Of a stretch of DNA of 64,000 nt, positions 52,385 through 62,855 are shown piece after piece. Origin of the DNA: Methylobacterium sp. Leaf123 (lineage in GTDB: Bacteria; Pseudomonadota; Alphaproteobacteria; Rhizobiales; Beijerinckiaceae); the NCBI RefSeq assembly GCF_001423405.1, contig NZ_LMNS01000040.1:637-64636 (forward strand), read 5' to 3'. Within the stretch, counting starts at the first letter, position 1. Each line of letters opens with the position of its first letter. The notes under the pieces are model-generated. The model saw nothing but the letters and a program-made list of their open reading frames with translations. It was not told the DNA's origin and made no database searches. The position numbers and the translations under genes are program-made.

Positions 52385-54058
52385 TCACACCTCGACCACC
52401 TGCACGTGGCAGGCGGGCTTCTTGCCCCAGGCCTCGTTGACGGCCGAGCGCACGGCGCGATCGACCGCGTTCTCGACGGCCTCCGAATCCTTCATCTTGC
52501 CGCGCGACAGGCCGTTGAGGGTGCGGTTGACCGTATCGACCACGGTGTCGAGCAGCGGCTCGCCGCTCCGGCCGCGATTGGGCAGGCCCATGATGTCGAC
52601 CGCCGGATCGCCGATCACCTCACCACGCTCGTCGATGGCGATGGCCACCGAGACGATGCCCGTCTGCGAGAGCTTGCGCCGCTCAGGGATCGCCCGGTCC
52701 TTGGAATCGATGAGGACGTTGCCATCCTTGTAGAGCCGCCCGGCGCGGACATGCTCGACCACCTCCGGCTTGCCCGGCGCGAGGCGGACCACCGCGCCGT
52801 TGCGGGCCTTCACCACTGACTCGACGCCCTGCGAACGGGCAAAGCGCGCATGCTCGTCGAGATGCAAAGCCTCGCCGTGCACCGGAACCACGGCCTTCGG
52901 CCGCGCCCAGGAATACATCGTCACCATCTCCTCGCGGCGGGGATGGCCGGAGACGTGGACGAGTTCGGTGCGGTCGGTGATGACCTCGATGCCGTCCTCG
53001 ATCAGGTCGTTGATGATGGAGCCGACATCGCGCTCATTGCCGGGAATGGCGCGCGACGAGAAGATCACCCGGTCGCCGGCCGTGAGCGAGATCGCCGGAT
53101 GGTCGTGGCGCGAGACCCGCGACATCGCCGCCCGCGGCTCACCCTGCGAACCGGTGAGCAGGCAGACCACCTTGTCGCGCGGGATGTGGGAGTAGGACTC
53201 GGCCGAGAGGAAGTCCGGCAGTCCGTCGAGGTAACCGCATTCGCGGGCGACATCGATCACCCGGTCCATGGCGCGGCCGACGGCGATCACCTGACGCCCG
53301 CAGGCCTGCGCCGCTTCCGCCACGGCACGGATGCGCGCGACGTTGGAGGCGAAGGTCGTCACCGCCACGCGGTGGGGCGCATTCTCGATCAGCTTGTGCA
53401 GGGTCGCGGAGACCTCGGACTCGCTCGGCGAGCGGCCCTCGCGCAGCACGTTGGTGGAGTCACAGATGAGGGCGAGGATGCCCTCGTCGCCAAGCGCCGT
53501 GAACGCCTCTGGGGAGGTCGAGTCGCCGGCCACCGGGGTGTCGTCGAGCTTCCAGTCGCCGGTATGGAGCACGAGGCCGTGCTCGGTGCGGATCGCCACC
53601 GCGTTCGATTCCGGGATCGAGTGCGCCACCGGCACGAACTCGATCTCGAACGGCCCGACGGTCACGCGCCGGCCCGGCTTGATCTCGCGGAGATCCACCT
53701 TCGGCGCGCCGGGCTCGGAGAGGCGGCGGGTCTCGAGCAGGTTCTTGGCGAACCGCGTAGCGTAGACCGGCGCCTTGATGCGCGGCCACAGCTCGGAGAT
53801 CGCGCCGATATGGTCCTCGTGCGCGTGGGTGATGAAGATCGCGAGAAGGTCCTTCTTGCGCTCCTCGATGAAGGTGAGATCGGGGAACATCAGGTCGATG
53901 CCGGGCAATCCCTCCTCGCCGGCAAAGCCCATTCCGCAATCGACCATGATCCATTTGCGCTGCTTCTCGGGTCCGATCCCGTAGAGGCCCGCATTCATGC
54001 CGATCTCGCCCACGCCGCCGAGCGGCACGAAGACGAGTTCGTCCTGCCGTGTCGTCAT
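52385..54058 (-). CDS. rnj: Ribonuclease J
   Basis: A 557-residue metallo-beta-lactamase/beta-CASP ribonuclease with 5'-3' exo- and endonuclease activity. Zinc motif HAHEDHIG, later HTGD and beta-CASP motifs (RVAVTTFASNVARI, VCLLTGSQGEPRAAMSR, VHVSGH, PVHGEALHL). The C-terminal dimerisation domain is complete. In alphaproteobacteria RNase J works in rRNA maturation and mRNA turnover alongside RNase E. It starts 19 bp after birA, likely cotranscribed. Confidence 0.95.
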   Translation of the reverse strand: MTTRQDELVFVPLGGVGEIGMNAGLYGIGPEKQRKWIMVDCGMGFAGEEGLPGIDLMFPDLTFIEERKKDLLAIFITHAHEDHIGAISELWPRIKAPVYATRFAKNLLETRRLSEPGAPKVDLREIKPGRRVTVGPFEIEFVPVAHSIPESNAVAIRTEHGLVLHTGDWKLDDTPVAGDSTSPEAFTALGDEGILALICDSTNVLREGRSPSESEVSATLHKLIENAPHRVAVTTFASNVARIRAVAEAAQACGRQVIAVGRAMDRVIDVARECGYLDGLPDFLSAESYSHIPRDKVVCLLTGSQGEPRAAMSRVSRHDHPAISLTAGDRVIFSSRAIPGNERDVGSIINDLIEDGIEVITDRTELVHVSGHPRREEMVTMYSWARPKAVVPVHGEALHLDEHARFARSQGVESVVKARNGAVVRLAPGKPEVVEHVRAGRLYKDGNVLIDSKDRAIPERRKLSQTGIVSVAIAIDERGEVIGDPAVDIMGLPNRGRSGEPLLDTVVDTVNRTLNGLSRGKMKDSEAVENAVDRAVRSAVNEAWGKKPACHVQVVEV

Positions 54059-54077
54059 CTTGTTCGTCTATCCAGTC

Positions 54078-54917
54078 TCAGGCCGCCGTCGCGGCACTTC
54101 CGAAATGCACCTCGCCCGCCGTCACGGTTCGTCGGGTTCCGTCCGGGGCGAGGATCACGAGCCGCCCCCCCTCGTCGATCGTTTCAAAGATGCCCGTCAG
54201 CGTAGCCTCGGCCATGCGAACCGACACGGGGGCGCCTACCCCCGCCGCGCGCTCCAGCCACCGCCGCCGGATATTCGAGAATCCGCGCCCCTTGTTCCAG
54301 ATCCGGACGGCTTCGACAAACCGTTCCGACAGGAATTCGAGCAGCATCGGCGCATCCGCCGCGGAAAAAGCGCTCAGCGCCGCCGCCGGATAGGGCAAAC
54401 CGTCCGGCGCGGCCGCGACGTTGACGCCGAAACCCACCACCACCGCCCGCCGCCCGCCGGGGAGCGTCTCGGCTTCCAACAGGATGCCGGCGAGCTTTTT
54501 GCCCTCGGCGAGGACGTCGTTGGGCCATTTCAGATGGATGGTGGCCGAGGCCGGAGCAAGACCGTGCGGCAGCGGCGCACCCTCAGGCTCCGCGTGCGGG
54601 GATTGGGCTGGCCTGCACGCATCGCGTAAGGCGTCCACCAGTGCCACGCCGGCCACGAAGCCCAGCGTCGCGACCATGTCCGGCGCCACACCGGCTACCG
54701 GCATCAGCAGGCTCGCGGCGAGGTTGCCCTCCGGCGAGGTCCAGGCGTTGCCGCGTCGGCCGCGGCCCGCCTCCTGGCGATGGGTCGCGACCCAGAGCGG
54801 GCCGGTCTCGCCGCCATGGGCGAGGCGCATGGCCTCGCTGTTGGTCGAGTCGAGCCGGTCGTGGCTGTGGAGCCGGTGTCCCTCGGACCGGGCCGCCGGA
54901 CTCAGCCGGAACTGCAT
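54078..54917 (-). CDS. birA: Biotin--acetyl-CoA-carboxylase ligase
   Basis: A 279-residue biotin protein ligase that biotinylates the BCCP of acetyl-CoA carboxylase and other carboxylases (for example propionyl-CoA carboxylase of the ethylmalonyl-CoA route). Motifs: LDSTNSEAMRLA, the biotinyl-AMP site GRGRRGNAW (GRGRxGR/N pattern), IHLKWPNDVLAEGKKLAGILLE, and the C-terminal SH3-like domain. There is no N-terminal DNA-binding domain, so it is not a repressor. It lies 19 bp after nuoN, a common alphaproteobacterial arrangement. Confidence 0.94.
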   Translation of the reverse strand: MQFRLSPAARSEGHRLHSHDRLDSTNSEAMRLAHGGETGPLWVATHRQEAGRGRRGNAWTSPEGNLAASLLMPVAGVAPDMVATLGFVAGVALVDALRDACRPAQSPHAEPEGAPLPHGLAPASATIHLKWPNDVLAEGKKLAGILLEAETLPGGRRAVVVGFGVNVAAAPDGLPYPAAALSAFSAADAPMLLEFLSERFVEAVRIWNKGRGFSNIRRRWLERAAGVGAPVSVRMAEATLTGIFETIDEGGRLVILAPDGTRRTVTAGEVHFGSAATAA

Positions 54918-54936
54918 CCGCCTCAGAACAGCAACC

Positions 54937-56376
54937 TCAGAACAGCGATTTGGCAGCGTCGCCGGCTGCCGAGACCAGCGGGGCCGGGATGAGGAAGAAC
55001 AGCACCACGACCGCGCTCGACACGCCGAGCACGATGGCCGAGCCCGGCGGGATCCGCTCGTAGGGCGCCTTGGGCTCGTCGAAGTACATCACCTTGACGA
55101 GGCGCAGGTAGTAAAAGGCACCGACGACCGAGGTCACCACGCCGACGACGGCGAGCGTCACGAGGCCGGCCTTGATGGCGGCGGCGAAGACGTAGAACTT
55201 GGCGAAGAACCCGGCGAGCGGCGGAATGCCGGCGAGCGAGAACATCATCGCGGCCAGGCAGAAGGCCAGCCACGGATGGGTGCGCGAGAGGCCCGAGAGA
55301 TCGTCGATCGTCTCGAACATCTGATCCTTGCGGCGCATGGAGAGCAGCACCGCGAAGGCCCCGAGCGTCATCGCGAGGTAGATGATCATGTAGATCACCA
55401 CGCCGCGGATGCCCTCCTCCGAGCCGGCCGCGAGGCCGATCAGGGCGTAGCCGACATTGCCGATGGAGGAATAGGCCATCAGGCGCTTGATGTTGCGCTG
55501 GCCGATCGCGGCGAACGAGCCGAGCGCCATCGAGGCGATCGAAATGAACACGATGATCTGCTGCCAGACCGCCGTGACGTCGGGGAAGGCGCCGATGAAG
55601 ACGCGCACCGTCATCGCCATGGCGGCGATCTTCGGCGCGGAGCCGAAGAAGGCGGTGACCGGCGTCGGCGAGCCCTCGTAGACGTCCGGCGTCCACATAT
55701 GGAACGGCACGGCCGCGAGCTTGAAGGCGACGCCGGCGGCCACGAACACGATGCCGAGCACGATGCCGAAGCTCGACGGGCCGTCGAGCGCCGTGACGAT
55801 GCCGGGGAAGGAGACGGTGCCCGTGAAGCCGTAGACCAGCGAGGCGCCGTAGAGCAGCATGCCCGAGGAGAGCGCGCCGAGCACGAAGTACTTCAGGCCG
55901 GCTTCCGTGGACTTCACGTCGTCGCGGTGGAAGGCGGCGATGACGTAGGCCGCAAGCGATTGCAGCTCCAGCCCGAGATAGAGCGAGATGAGGTCGTTGG
56001 CCGAGGCCATGACCAGCATGCCGATGGTGCAGAGCACGATCAGGATCGGGTACTCGAACCGGTCGATGCGCTCGCGCTGGAAATAGTCGCGAGACAGCAG
56101 GATGGTCGCCGCCGAGCCGATCAGGATCAGCGCCTTCATGATCCGTGCGAAGGGATCGGCGATGAAGGCGCCGTTCAACGTCGTCACGCTGCCCGTCTGG
56201 GAGACGACGAGGAAGAAGGTGAAGATCAGCAGGATCAGCGCGCCGACATTGACGCCCTCGGACGAGCGCTCGCCGCGCCACGCCCCGTAGAGGACGAGCA
56301 GCAGAGCGCCGACGCTCAGGACGATCTCCGGCAGGACCGGCGTGATCGCCGGCAGGACGGACTGGATCGGGGTCAT
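54937..56376 (-). CDS. nuoN: NADH-quinone oxidoreductase subunit N
   Basis: Antiporter-like proton-pumping subunit of complex I, 479 residues and 14 helices. The conserved [24 protein letters not shown] and the central lysines of antiporter-like subunits are present, and [15 protein letters not shown] marks TM segment 12. ATG at 56376 overlaps the nuoM stop by four bases. Last subunit gene of the nuo operon. Confidence 0.97.
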   Translation of the reverse strand: MTPIQSVLPAITPVLPEIVLSVGALLLVLYGAWRGERSSEGVNVGALILLIFTFFLVVSQTGSVTTLNGAFIADPFARIMKALILIGSAATILLSRDYFQRERIDRFEYPILIVLCTIGMLVMASANDLISLYLGLELQSLAAYVIAAFHRDDVKSTEAGLKYFVLGALSSGMLLYGASLVYGFTGTVSFPGIVTALDGPSSFGIVLGIVFVAAGVAFKLAAVPFHMWTPDVYEGSPTPVTAFFGSAPKIAAMAMTVRVFIGAFPDVTAVWQQIIVFISIASMALGSFAAIGQRNIKRLMAYSSIGNVGYALIGLAAGSEEGIRGVVIYMIIYLAMTLGAFAVLLSMRRKDQMFETIDDLSGLSRTHPWLAFCLAAMMFSLAGIPPLAGFFAKFYVFAAAIKAGLVTLAVVGVVTSVVGAFYYLRLVKVMYFDEPKAPYERIPPGSAIVLGVSSAVVVLFFLIPAPLVSAAGDAAKSLF

Positions 56377-57956
56377 CGCGCGGCGGCCTCGACGGTTTTC
56401 TGGGACTCGAGGGCGGCCGTCTTCTCCGCGGCGGCGGATTTCGCGGCCTTGGCGGCGGCCTCGGCGGTCTGCGTGTTGGCAAGCGCCCCGCGCATGTTCT
56501 GCACCAGCGCCTCGGTGGACGGCGCGAAGGTGTCGAGCACGGGCGCCGGGTGGACGCCGTACCAGATCGTCAGCGCGACGAGCGGCGCGATGATGATCTT
56601 CTCACGGGTGTCGAGGTCGAGGATGCCCTGGAGGTTGGGCTTGTCGAGCTTCCCGTAGATCACCCGGGCGTAGAGCCACAGCGCGTAGCCCGCCGAGAGG
56701 ATGATGCCGAACACCGAGAAGAAGGCGACCGTCGGATTGGCCTTGAAGGCCCCCATCATCGCCAGGAACTCGCCGACGAAGCCCGACGTGCCGGGAAGGC
56801 CGACATTGGCCATGGTGAAGACCATCATCGCGGCGGCGTAGAGCGGCATCCGCTTCACGAGGCCGCCATAGGCCGCGATTTCGCGGGTGTGCATCCGGTC
56901 GTAGACGACGCCGACGCAGAGGAAGAGCGCCCCCGAGACGATGCCGTGCGAGATCATCAGGAACAGCGCGCCCTGGATGCCCTGCTCATTCAGGGTGAAC
57001 AGGCCGAGCGTCACGAAGCCCATATGCGCCACCGATGAGTAGGCGATCAGCTTCTTGATGTCGGTCTGCATCATCGCGGTGAGCGAGGTGAAGATGATCG
57101 CGATCACCGAGAGCGCGAAGACCAGCGGCGCGAACTCCGTGGAGGCGTCCGGCAGCATCGGCAGTGATATCCGGATGAAGCCGTAGCCGCCCATCTTCAG
57201 CAGGATACCCGCCAGGATCACCGAGCCCGCGGTCGGCGCCTCGACGTGGGCGTCGGGGAGCCAGGTATGGACCGGCCACATCGGCATCTTCACCGCGAAG
57301 GAGGCGAAGAAGGCGAGCCAGAGCCAGGTCTGCATGTGCACGGGGAAGCGGTGCGCCAGCAGCGTCGGGATGTCGGTGGTGCAAGCCTCCCAGTACATCG
57401 CCATGATGGCGAGCAGCATCAGCACCGAGCCGAGCAGGGTGTAGAGGAAGAACTTGAAGCTGGCGTAGATGCGCCGCTTGCCGCCCCAGATGCCGATGAT
57501 GAGGAACATCGGGATCAGGCCTGCCTCGAAGAACAGGTAGAACAGGACGAGATCGAGGGCGCAGAACACGCCGATCATCGTCGTCTCAAGGACGAGGAAG
57601 GCGACGAAGTACTCCTTCACCCGGTTCTCGACCGAGAGCCACGACGCCCCGATGCAGAACGGCATCAGGAAGGTGGTCAGCAGGATCAGCGGCATCGAGA
57701 AGCCGTCGACGCCGAGCTTGAACCGGATCGTTTCGGCGAGCCAGGCATGGCTCTCGATGAGCTGGAAGCTCGGGGAGGCGATGTCGTAACGGGCCCAGGC
57801 GGCCAGCGAGAGCAGGAAGGTGACGATCGTCGTGATCAGCGCCGCCCAGCGGGCGTTGCGCTTCACGGCCGCCGTCTCCTCACCCAGCGTCAGGATGAAG
57901 GCGGCGCCCGCAAGCGGGACGATCAGAAGCCCGGAGAGTATGCCGAGGCCGAGCAT
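56373..57956 (-). CDS. nuoM: NADH-quinone oxidoreductase subunit M
   Basis: Antiporter-like complex I subunit, 527 residues. [15 protein letters not shown]-type segments, [35 protein letters not shown] and [21 protein letters not shown] are signature elements. The C-terminus has an Ala/Lys-rich extension (about 45 residues) beyond the usual end. The ATG at 57956 shares one base with the nuoL stop; the longer frame start is rejected. Confidence 0.97.
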   Translation of the reverse strand: MLGLGILSGLLIVPLAGAAFILTLGEETAAVKRNARWAALITTIVTFLLSLAAWARYDIASPSFQLIESHAWLAETIRFKLGVDGFSMPLILLTTFLMPFCIGASWLSVENRVKEYFVAFLVLETTMIGVFCALDLVLFYLFFEAGLIPMFLIIGIWGGKRRIYASFKFFLYTLLGSVLMLLAIMAMYWEACTTDIPTLLAHRFPVHMQTWLWLAFFASFAVKMPMWPVHTWLPDAHVEAPTAGSVILAGILLKMGGYGFIRISLPMLPDASTEFAPLVFALSVIAIIFTSLTAMMQTDIKKLIAYSSVAHMGFVTLGLFTLNEQGIQGALFLMISHGIVSGALFLCVGVVYDRMHTREIAAYGGLVKRMPLYAAAMMVFTMANVGLPGTSGFVGEFLAMMGAFKANPTVAFFSVFGIILSAGYALWLYARVIYGKLDKPNLQGILDLDTREKIIIAPLVALTIWYGVHPAPVLDTFAPSTEALVQNMRGALANTQTAEAAAKAAKSAAAEKTAALESQKTVEAAAR

Positions 57957-60046
57957 CAATGGGTCCCCCCAGGCACGCCGGAGACGAGGTACCACGTGAT
58001 CAGGCCGGCGACCCCGACGAGCATCACGAAGGCGTAGTGGTAGACGTAGCCGGTCTGGAAGCGGACCACGCCGCGGGTGATGTCGACCACCCGAGCCGAG
58101 ATGCCGTCGGGGCCGAGGCCGTCGATGACGCGCCCGTCACCCTCCTTCCAGAGGAACAGGCCGAAGTTCTTGGCCGGCCGCACGAAGATCCGGTCGTAGA
58201 TCTCGTCGAAGTACCACTTGTTGAGCAGGAAGCGGTACAGGATCGGCTGCGACTCCGCGAGGCGATGCGGCAGATCGGGCCGGCGCAGATACATCCAGAA
58301 GGCCAGCAGGAAGCCGAGCACCAGCATCACGAAGGGCGAGGCGGCGACCCAGCCCGGCGCGTCGTGGATCTTGTGCATGATGTCGTTGCCGGACCCGTGC
58401 GGGAGCGCGTTGCCCCAGAACTTGTCCATGTCGTGCCCGATGAAGCGCTCCTTGAAGATCAGGCCGGCGAACAGCGCACCGAAAGCCAGGATCGCCAGAG
58501 GGATCGTCATCACGAGCGGGCTCTCGTGCGGCGTGTGGGCATGGTCGTCGTGGTGCTCGATCGCGCTGTGCGAAGCGGGCTCGACGTCGTGGCCTTGATC
58601 GTCGTGGGCGACGCCCTCGTGGTGTCCCGGCGCGCCGTCCGCCGCGTGCGCCGTAGCGGCGTGGGCATGGTCGTCGTGACCATGGGCGCCATTCGCCACC
58701 CAGCGCTGTGGTCCCTCGAAGGTGAGGAAGAACAGGCGCCAGGAGTAGAACGAGGTCATCAGCGCGGCGATCACGGTGGCGAGGAACGCCAGCACGTGGC
58801 CGGGGCGGTCCGACATGTAGGCCGCCTCGATGATCGCATCCTTCGAGTAGTAGCCTGAGGTGAAAGGGAAGCCGATCAGCGCGATGGTGCCGATCGTCAT
58901 CATCGCCGTGGTGAAGGGGATGTAGCGGCGTAGCCCCCCCATGTTCCGCATGTCCTGCTCGTGGTGCATCGCGTGGATGACCGAGCCGGCACCGAGGAAC
59001 AGCAGCGCCTTGAAGAAGGCGTGGGTGAAGAGGTGGAACACGCCCGTGGCGTAGGCGCCGACGCCGAGGCCGACGAACATGTAGCCGAGTTGCGAGCAGG
59101 TCGAGTAGGCGATGACCCGCTTGATGTCGTTCTGCACGAGGCCGACGGTCGCCGCGAAGAAGGCGGTGATGCCGCCGATGACCGTGACGACGGTGAGCGC
59201 GGTCGGGGCCAGCTCGAACAGCGGCGACAGGCGCGCGACCATGAACACGCCGGCCGTCACCATGGTGGCGGCGTGGATCAGCGCGGAGACCGGGGTCGGG
59301 CCCTCCATCGCGTCGGGGAGCCAAGTGTGCAGCAGGAACTGCGCCGACTTGCCCATCGCGCCCATGAACAGGAGCAGGCAGGCCAGCGTCAGAGCGTGCC
59401 AGTCATGGCCGAGGAAGTGGAAACTCGCGTCCTTCAGCTCCGGGGCCTTGGCGAAGATCGCGTCGAAGCCGACCGAGCCGGTCAGGACGAAGACGAGGAA
59501 GATGCCGAGCGAGAAGCCGAAATCGCCGACGCGGTTGACGATGAAGGCTTTCATCGCCGCGGCGTTGGCCGAGGGCTTCTCGTACCAGAAGCTGATCAGG
59601 AGGTAGGAGGCGAGGCCGACGCCCTCCCAGCCGAAGAACATCTGCACGAGGTTGTCGGCCGTCACCAGCATCAGCATGGCGAAGGTGAACAGCGACAGGT
59701 AGGCGAAGAAGCGCGGCCGGTGCGGATCCTCGTGCATGTAGCCGATGGAGTAGAGGTGCACGAGGGTCGAGACCGAGGTCACGACCACCAGCATCACCGC
59801 GGTCAGCGTATCGACCTTGAAGGCCCAATCGACCACGAGGTCACCGGCGCTGAACCACTGGACGACCTGCTCGGTCTTCGCCTGCCCGTCGCCGGTGACG
59901 AGGAAGAACGCCCCCCAAGAGAGCAGCGCCGCGAAGGCGAGGCAGCCCGTCGTCACGAGCTCGCTCATCCGCGCTCCGATGAACCGGCCGAACAGGCCGG
60001 CGATCAAGGCGCCAATGAGCGGGAAAAAGACGATCGCGTGATACAT
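57956..60046 (-). CDS. nuoL: NADH-quinone oxidoreductase subunit L
   Basis: Largest membrane subunit of complex I (696 residues), an antiporter-like proton pump with the long amphipathic C-terminal helix. Motifs: [118 protein letters not shown] His-rich loop near residues 450-500 ([24 protein letters not shown]...) is an expansion found in related organisms. Stop overlaps nuoM start. Confidence 0.97.
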   Translation of the reverse strand: MYHAIVFFPLIGALIAGLFGRFIGARMSELVTTGCLAFAALLSWGAFFLVTGDGQAKTEQVVQWFSAGDLVVDWAFKVDTLTAVMLVVVTSVSTLVHLYSIGYMHEDPHRPRFFAYLSLFTFAMLMLVTADNLVQMFFGWEGVGLASYLLISFWYEKPSANAAAMKAFIVNRVGDFGFSLGIFLVFVLTGSVGFDAIFAKAPELKDASFHFLGHDWHALTLACLLLFMGAMGKSAQFLLHTWLPDAMEGPTPVSALIHAATMVTAGVFMVARLSPLFELAPTALTVVTVIGGITAFFAATVGLVQNDIKRVIAYSTCSQLGYMFVGLGVGAYATGVFHLFTHAFFKALLFLGAGSVIHAMHHEQDMRNMGGLRRYIPFTTAMMTIGTIALIGFPFTSGYYSKDAIIEAAYMSDRPGHVLAFLATVIAALMTSFYSWRLFFLTFEGPQRWVANGAHGHDDHAHAATAHAADGAPGHHEGVAHDDQGHDVEPASHSAIEHHDDHAHTPHESPLVMTIPLAILAFGALFAGLIFKERFIGHDMDKFWGNALPHGSGNDIMHKIHDAPGWVAASPFVMLVLGFLLAFWMYLRRPDLPHRLAESQPILYRFLLNKWYFDEIYDRIFVRPAKNFGLFLWKEGDGRVIDGLGPDGISARVVDITRGVVRFQTGYVYHYAFVMLVGVAGLITWYLVSGVPGGTH

Positions 60047-60104
60047 GGGTCGGTCGTGCCTCGCAGCAGGCGGACGAAGGGTCGGGGCTCTCTCGGAGGG
60101 AGCG

Positions 60105-60410
60105 TCAGCCCTTCATCATGCTCACGTCCTCGACGGCGATGGAGCCGCGGTTGCGGAAGAACACCACCAGGATCGCGAGGCCGATCGCAGCCTCGGCCGC
60201 GGCGACCGTCAGCACGAACAGGGCGAAGACCTGTCCGGTGATGTCGTTGAGGTGGGTCGAGAAGGCGACGAGGTTGATGTTCACGGCGAGCAGGATCAGC
60301 TCGACCGACATCAGGATGACGATGACGTTCTTGCGGTTGATGAAGATGCCGAGCACGCCGAGCGTGAACAGGATCGCGGCAACCGTCAGGTAGTGGCTCA
60401 ATCCGATCAT
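60105..60410 (-). CDS. nuoK: NADH-quinone oxidoreductase subunit K
   Basis: Small membrane subunit, 101 residues with three helices ([42 protein letters not shown] with the conserved Glu, and [20 protein letters not shown]). Five bp downstream of nuoJ; nuoL follows after 58 bp. Confidence 0.97.
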   Translation of the reverse strand: MIGLSHYLTVAAILFTLGVLGIFINRKNVIVILMSVELILLAVNINLVAFSTHLNDITGQVFALFVLTVAAAEAAIGLAILVVFFRNRGSIAVEDVSMMKG

Positions 60411-60415
60411 CGGCC

Positions 60416-61036
60416 TCAGACCTCCACGCCCTGCCGCGAGGGCACCTTGATGGTATCGACCGCCATGCCCTGCGTGCGGGCGTTCTGCACGGTGATGTTC
60501 TGGCGTTTCACGCCGGTGCGCTCGCGCAGGGTGAGCACGATGGCCCCGATCATCGCCACCAGCAGGATCAGGCCGGCGATCTGGAAGGCGTAGACGTAGT
60601 CCGTGTAGAGCACCCGGCCCAACGCCTCGGTGTTGGTGGCGGTCTCACCGTGGGCGGCACGGCCGAGCGGCGCCTGAACGAGGCCCGGATCGATGGTCCA
60701 GGTGCCGACGACGAGGACCAGCTCGATCAGGAAGATCGCGCCGATCAACCCACCGATCGGCAGGTAGCGCTGGAAGCCCTGGCGGAGGGCGGCGAAGTCC
60801 ACGTCGAGCATCATCACGACGAAGAGGAACAGCACCGCGACGGCGCCGACATAGACGACGACGAGGATCATCGCCAGGAATTCGGCGCCCATCAGCACGA
60901 ACAGCCCGGCGGCGTTCACGAAGGCGAGGATCAGGAACAACACCGAGGTGACGGGGTTCCTGGCAGCGATCACCATGAAGCCCGAGGCCACGGCGAAGCC
61001 CGCGAAGAGATAGAAGAAGGCGGCGGCTGCGGTCAT
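60416..61036 (-). CDS. nuoJ: NADH-quinone oxidoreductase subunit J
   Basis: Five-helix membrane subunit, 206 residues ([70 protein letters not shown]). [31 protein letters not shown] is the conserved TM3 with a pi-bulge. The upstream 209 bp to nuoI carry a dispersed palindrome. Confidence 0.97.
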   Translation of the reverse strand: MTAAAAFFYLFAGFAVASGFMVIAARNPVTSVLFLILAFVNAAGLFVLMGAEFLAMILVVVYVGAVAVLFLFVVMMLDVDFAALRQGFQRYLPIGGLIGAIFLIELVLVVGTWTIDPGLVQAPLGRAAHGETATNTEALGRVLYTDYVYAFQIAGLILLVAMIGAIVLTLRERTGVKRQNITVQNARTQGMAVDTIKVPSRQGVEV

Positions 61037-61152
61037 GCGATTTTCAGCATCGGCCGCCCAAGCGAGCGGCTCCCTTCTGCCTCGGTGGACCCTCGGCCGC
61101 AGGCGGCGGCCCGTCTAGCGCATCGAGAGCGAGGCGCTAGGTTCCTGTTTCC

Positions 61153-61198
61153 GCATCGTCCTTTTCCGAAGGCCGGAAGCCGCCGTTCGGGACGATGC
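61153..61198. repeat. Dispersed palindromic element, copy 3
   Basis: GCATCGTCC at 61153-61161 and GGACGATGC at 61190-61198 form the outer arms. Read from the other strand it begins GCATCGTCCCGAACGGCGG, clearly related to copies at 43822 and 45684. It interrupts the nuo operon between nuoI and nuoJ. Confidence 0.8.
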
Positions 61199-61245
61199 TC
61201 TATAGAACTGGGCTGTGCGGCGCACAACCGATGTCGGCGGCCGAA

Positions 61246-61734
61246 CTAGCGGTAAGGCGCGTCGACCGCGATGTTGCGGGCGATCTCGCGTTCCCAGCGA
61301 TCGCCGTTCTCGAGGAGCTTCTGCTTGTCGTAGAGCAGCTCCTCACGGGTCTCGACCGAGAACTCGAAGTTCGGCCCCTCGACGATGGCATCCACCGGGC
61401 AGGCTTCCTGGCACATGCCGCAATAGATGCACTTCACCATGTCGATGTCGTAGCGCGTGGTGCGCCGCGTGCCGTCGTTGCGGCGCGGCCCCGCCTCGAT
61501 GGTGATGGCCTGGGCCGGGCAGATCGCCTCGCAGAGCTTGCAGGCGATGCAGCGCTCTTCGCCGTTGGGATAACGGCGCAGGGCGTGCTCACCGCGGAAA
61601 CGCGGCCCGCGATGGCCCATCTCGAAGGGGTAATTGATCGTAGCCTTCGGCTTGAAGAAGTATTTCATGGCGAGGAAGAACCCCGACACGAACTCCTTCA
61701 GGAGGAGGCTTCTGGCGACCTGATCGAGCTTCAC
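61246..61734 (-). CDS. nuoI: NADH-quinone oxidoreductase subunit I
   Basis: Peripheral-arm ferredoxin-like subunit with two 4Fe-4S clusters N6a/N6b, 162 residues. Motifs [19 protein letters not shown] and [19 protein letters not shown] give the eight cysteines. It transfers electrons towards the quinone site at NuoB/D/H. Upstream nuoH ends 87 bp away; nuoJ is separated by a repeat. Confidence 0.98.
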   Translation of the reverse strand: MKLDQVARSLLLKEFVSGFFLAMKYFFKPKATINYPFEMGHRGPRFRGEHALRRYPNGEERCIACKLCEAICPAQAITIEAGPRRNDGTRRTTRYDIDMVKCIYCGMCQEACPVDAIVEGPNFEFSVETREELLYDKQKLLENGDRWEREIARNIAVDAPYR

Positions 61735-61820
61735 GGCGCGATCTCCGATTCGTTGGAAGCCTTGCCGCGCGAAGGTATGACCCGCTCGCGTGACGGAAAG
61801 GCGACCTCACAAGGGATGGC

Positions 61821-62843
61821 TCAGGCGCCCGGCGCGAGTCCGGTGAGCTTGAGGACGAAGGCGACGACGATGACCGAGATCAGCGAGAGCGGGAGGAAGA
61901 CCTTCCAGCCGAGCCGCATGAGCTGGTCATAGCGGTAGCGGGGTACCATGGCTTTCACCATGGCGATCATGAAGAACAGGAAGCTGGCCTTCAGCGTGAA
62001 CCAGATCACGCCGGGCACCCAGGTGAAGGGCACGAACGGGATCGGCGAGAGCCAGCCGCCGAGGAACAGGACCGTGCCGAGCGCGCACATGGTCATGATC
62101 GCCACGTACTCGCCGAGCATGAACAGCAGGTACGGGGTGGAGGAATACTCGACCATGTAACCCGCCACGAGCTCCGACTCGGCCTCAGGCAGATCGAAGG
62201 GCGGGCGGTTGGTCTCGGCCAAAGCCGAGACGAAGAACACGCCGAACATCGGGAACAGCCAGAGCCAGTACCAGCCGAACAGGCCGAGCGCCGTGTCCTG
62301 CGCCATCACGATGCGCGAGAGGTTGAGCGAGCCGGCGCAGAGCAGCACGCAGATGATGACGAAGCCGAGCGAGACTTCGTAGGAGATCATCTGCGCGGCC
62401 GAGCGGAGCGCGCCGAGGAAGGCGTATTTCGAGTTCGAGGCCCAGCCGCCCATGATGACGCCGTAGACGCCGAGCGACGAGATCGCGAAAATGTAGGTGA
62501 TGCCGACATTGATGTCGGCGATCGCCCAGCCGTCGGCGAGCGGGATCACCGCCCAGGACGCCAGCGCCAGCATCGCGAAGACCAGCGGCGCCAGCAGGAA
62601 GATCGCCTTGTTGGCGCCCGCCGGGATCACCGGCTCCTTCAGAACGAACTTGAGCAAGTCGGCAAAGGACTGGAACAGACCCCAGGGCCCGACCACGTTC
62701 GGGCCGCGGCGCAACTGCACCGCCGCCCAAATCTTGCGGTCGGCCAGCAGCGCGTAGGCGATGAAGACGAGGAGCGCGGCGAGGAGCACGAAGCTCTTCA
62801 ACGCGATCAGCAGGACGGTGCCGAGCACTTCCCAGAAGGTCAT
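61821..62843 (-). CDS. nuoH: NADH-quinone oxidoreductase subunit H
   Basis: Eight-helix subunit (340 residues) that forms the quinone access channel. Conserved [66 protein letters not shown] and GWLSPIPF segments are present. GxxG-type charged loop residues appear intact. Twelve bp after nuoG. Confidence 0.98.
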   Translation of the reverse strand: MTFWEVLGTVLLIALKSFVLLAALLVFIAYALLADRKIWAAVQLRRGPNVVGPWGLFQSFADLLKFVLKEPVIPAGANKAIFLLAPLVFAMLALASWAVIPLADGWAIADINVGITYIFAISSLGVYGVIMGGWASNSKYAFLGALRSAAQMISYEVSLGFVIICVLLCAGSLNLSRIVMAQDTALGLFGWYWLWLFPMFGVFFVSALAETNRPPFDLPEAESELVAGYMVEYSSTPYLLFMLGEYVAIMTMCALGTVLFLGGWLSPIPFVPFTWVPGVIWFTLKASFLFFMIAMVKAMVPRYRYDQLMRLGWKVFLPLSLISVIVVAFVLKLTGLAPGA

Positions 62844-62855
62844 CGGTGGCGTCCC

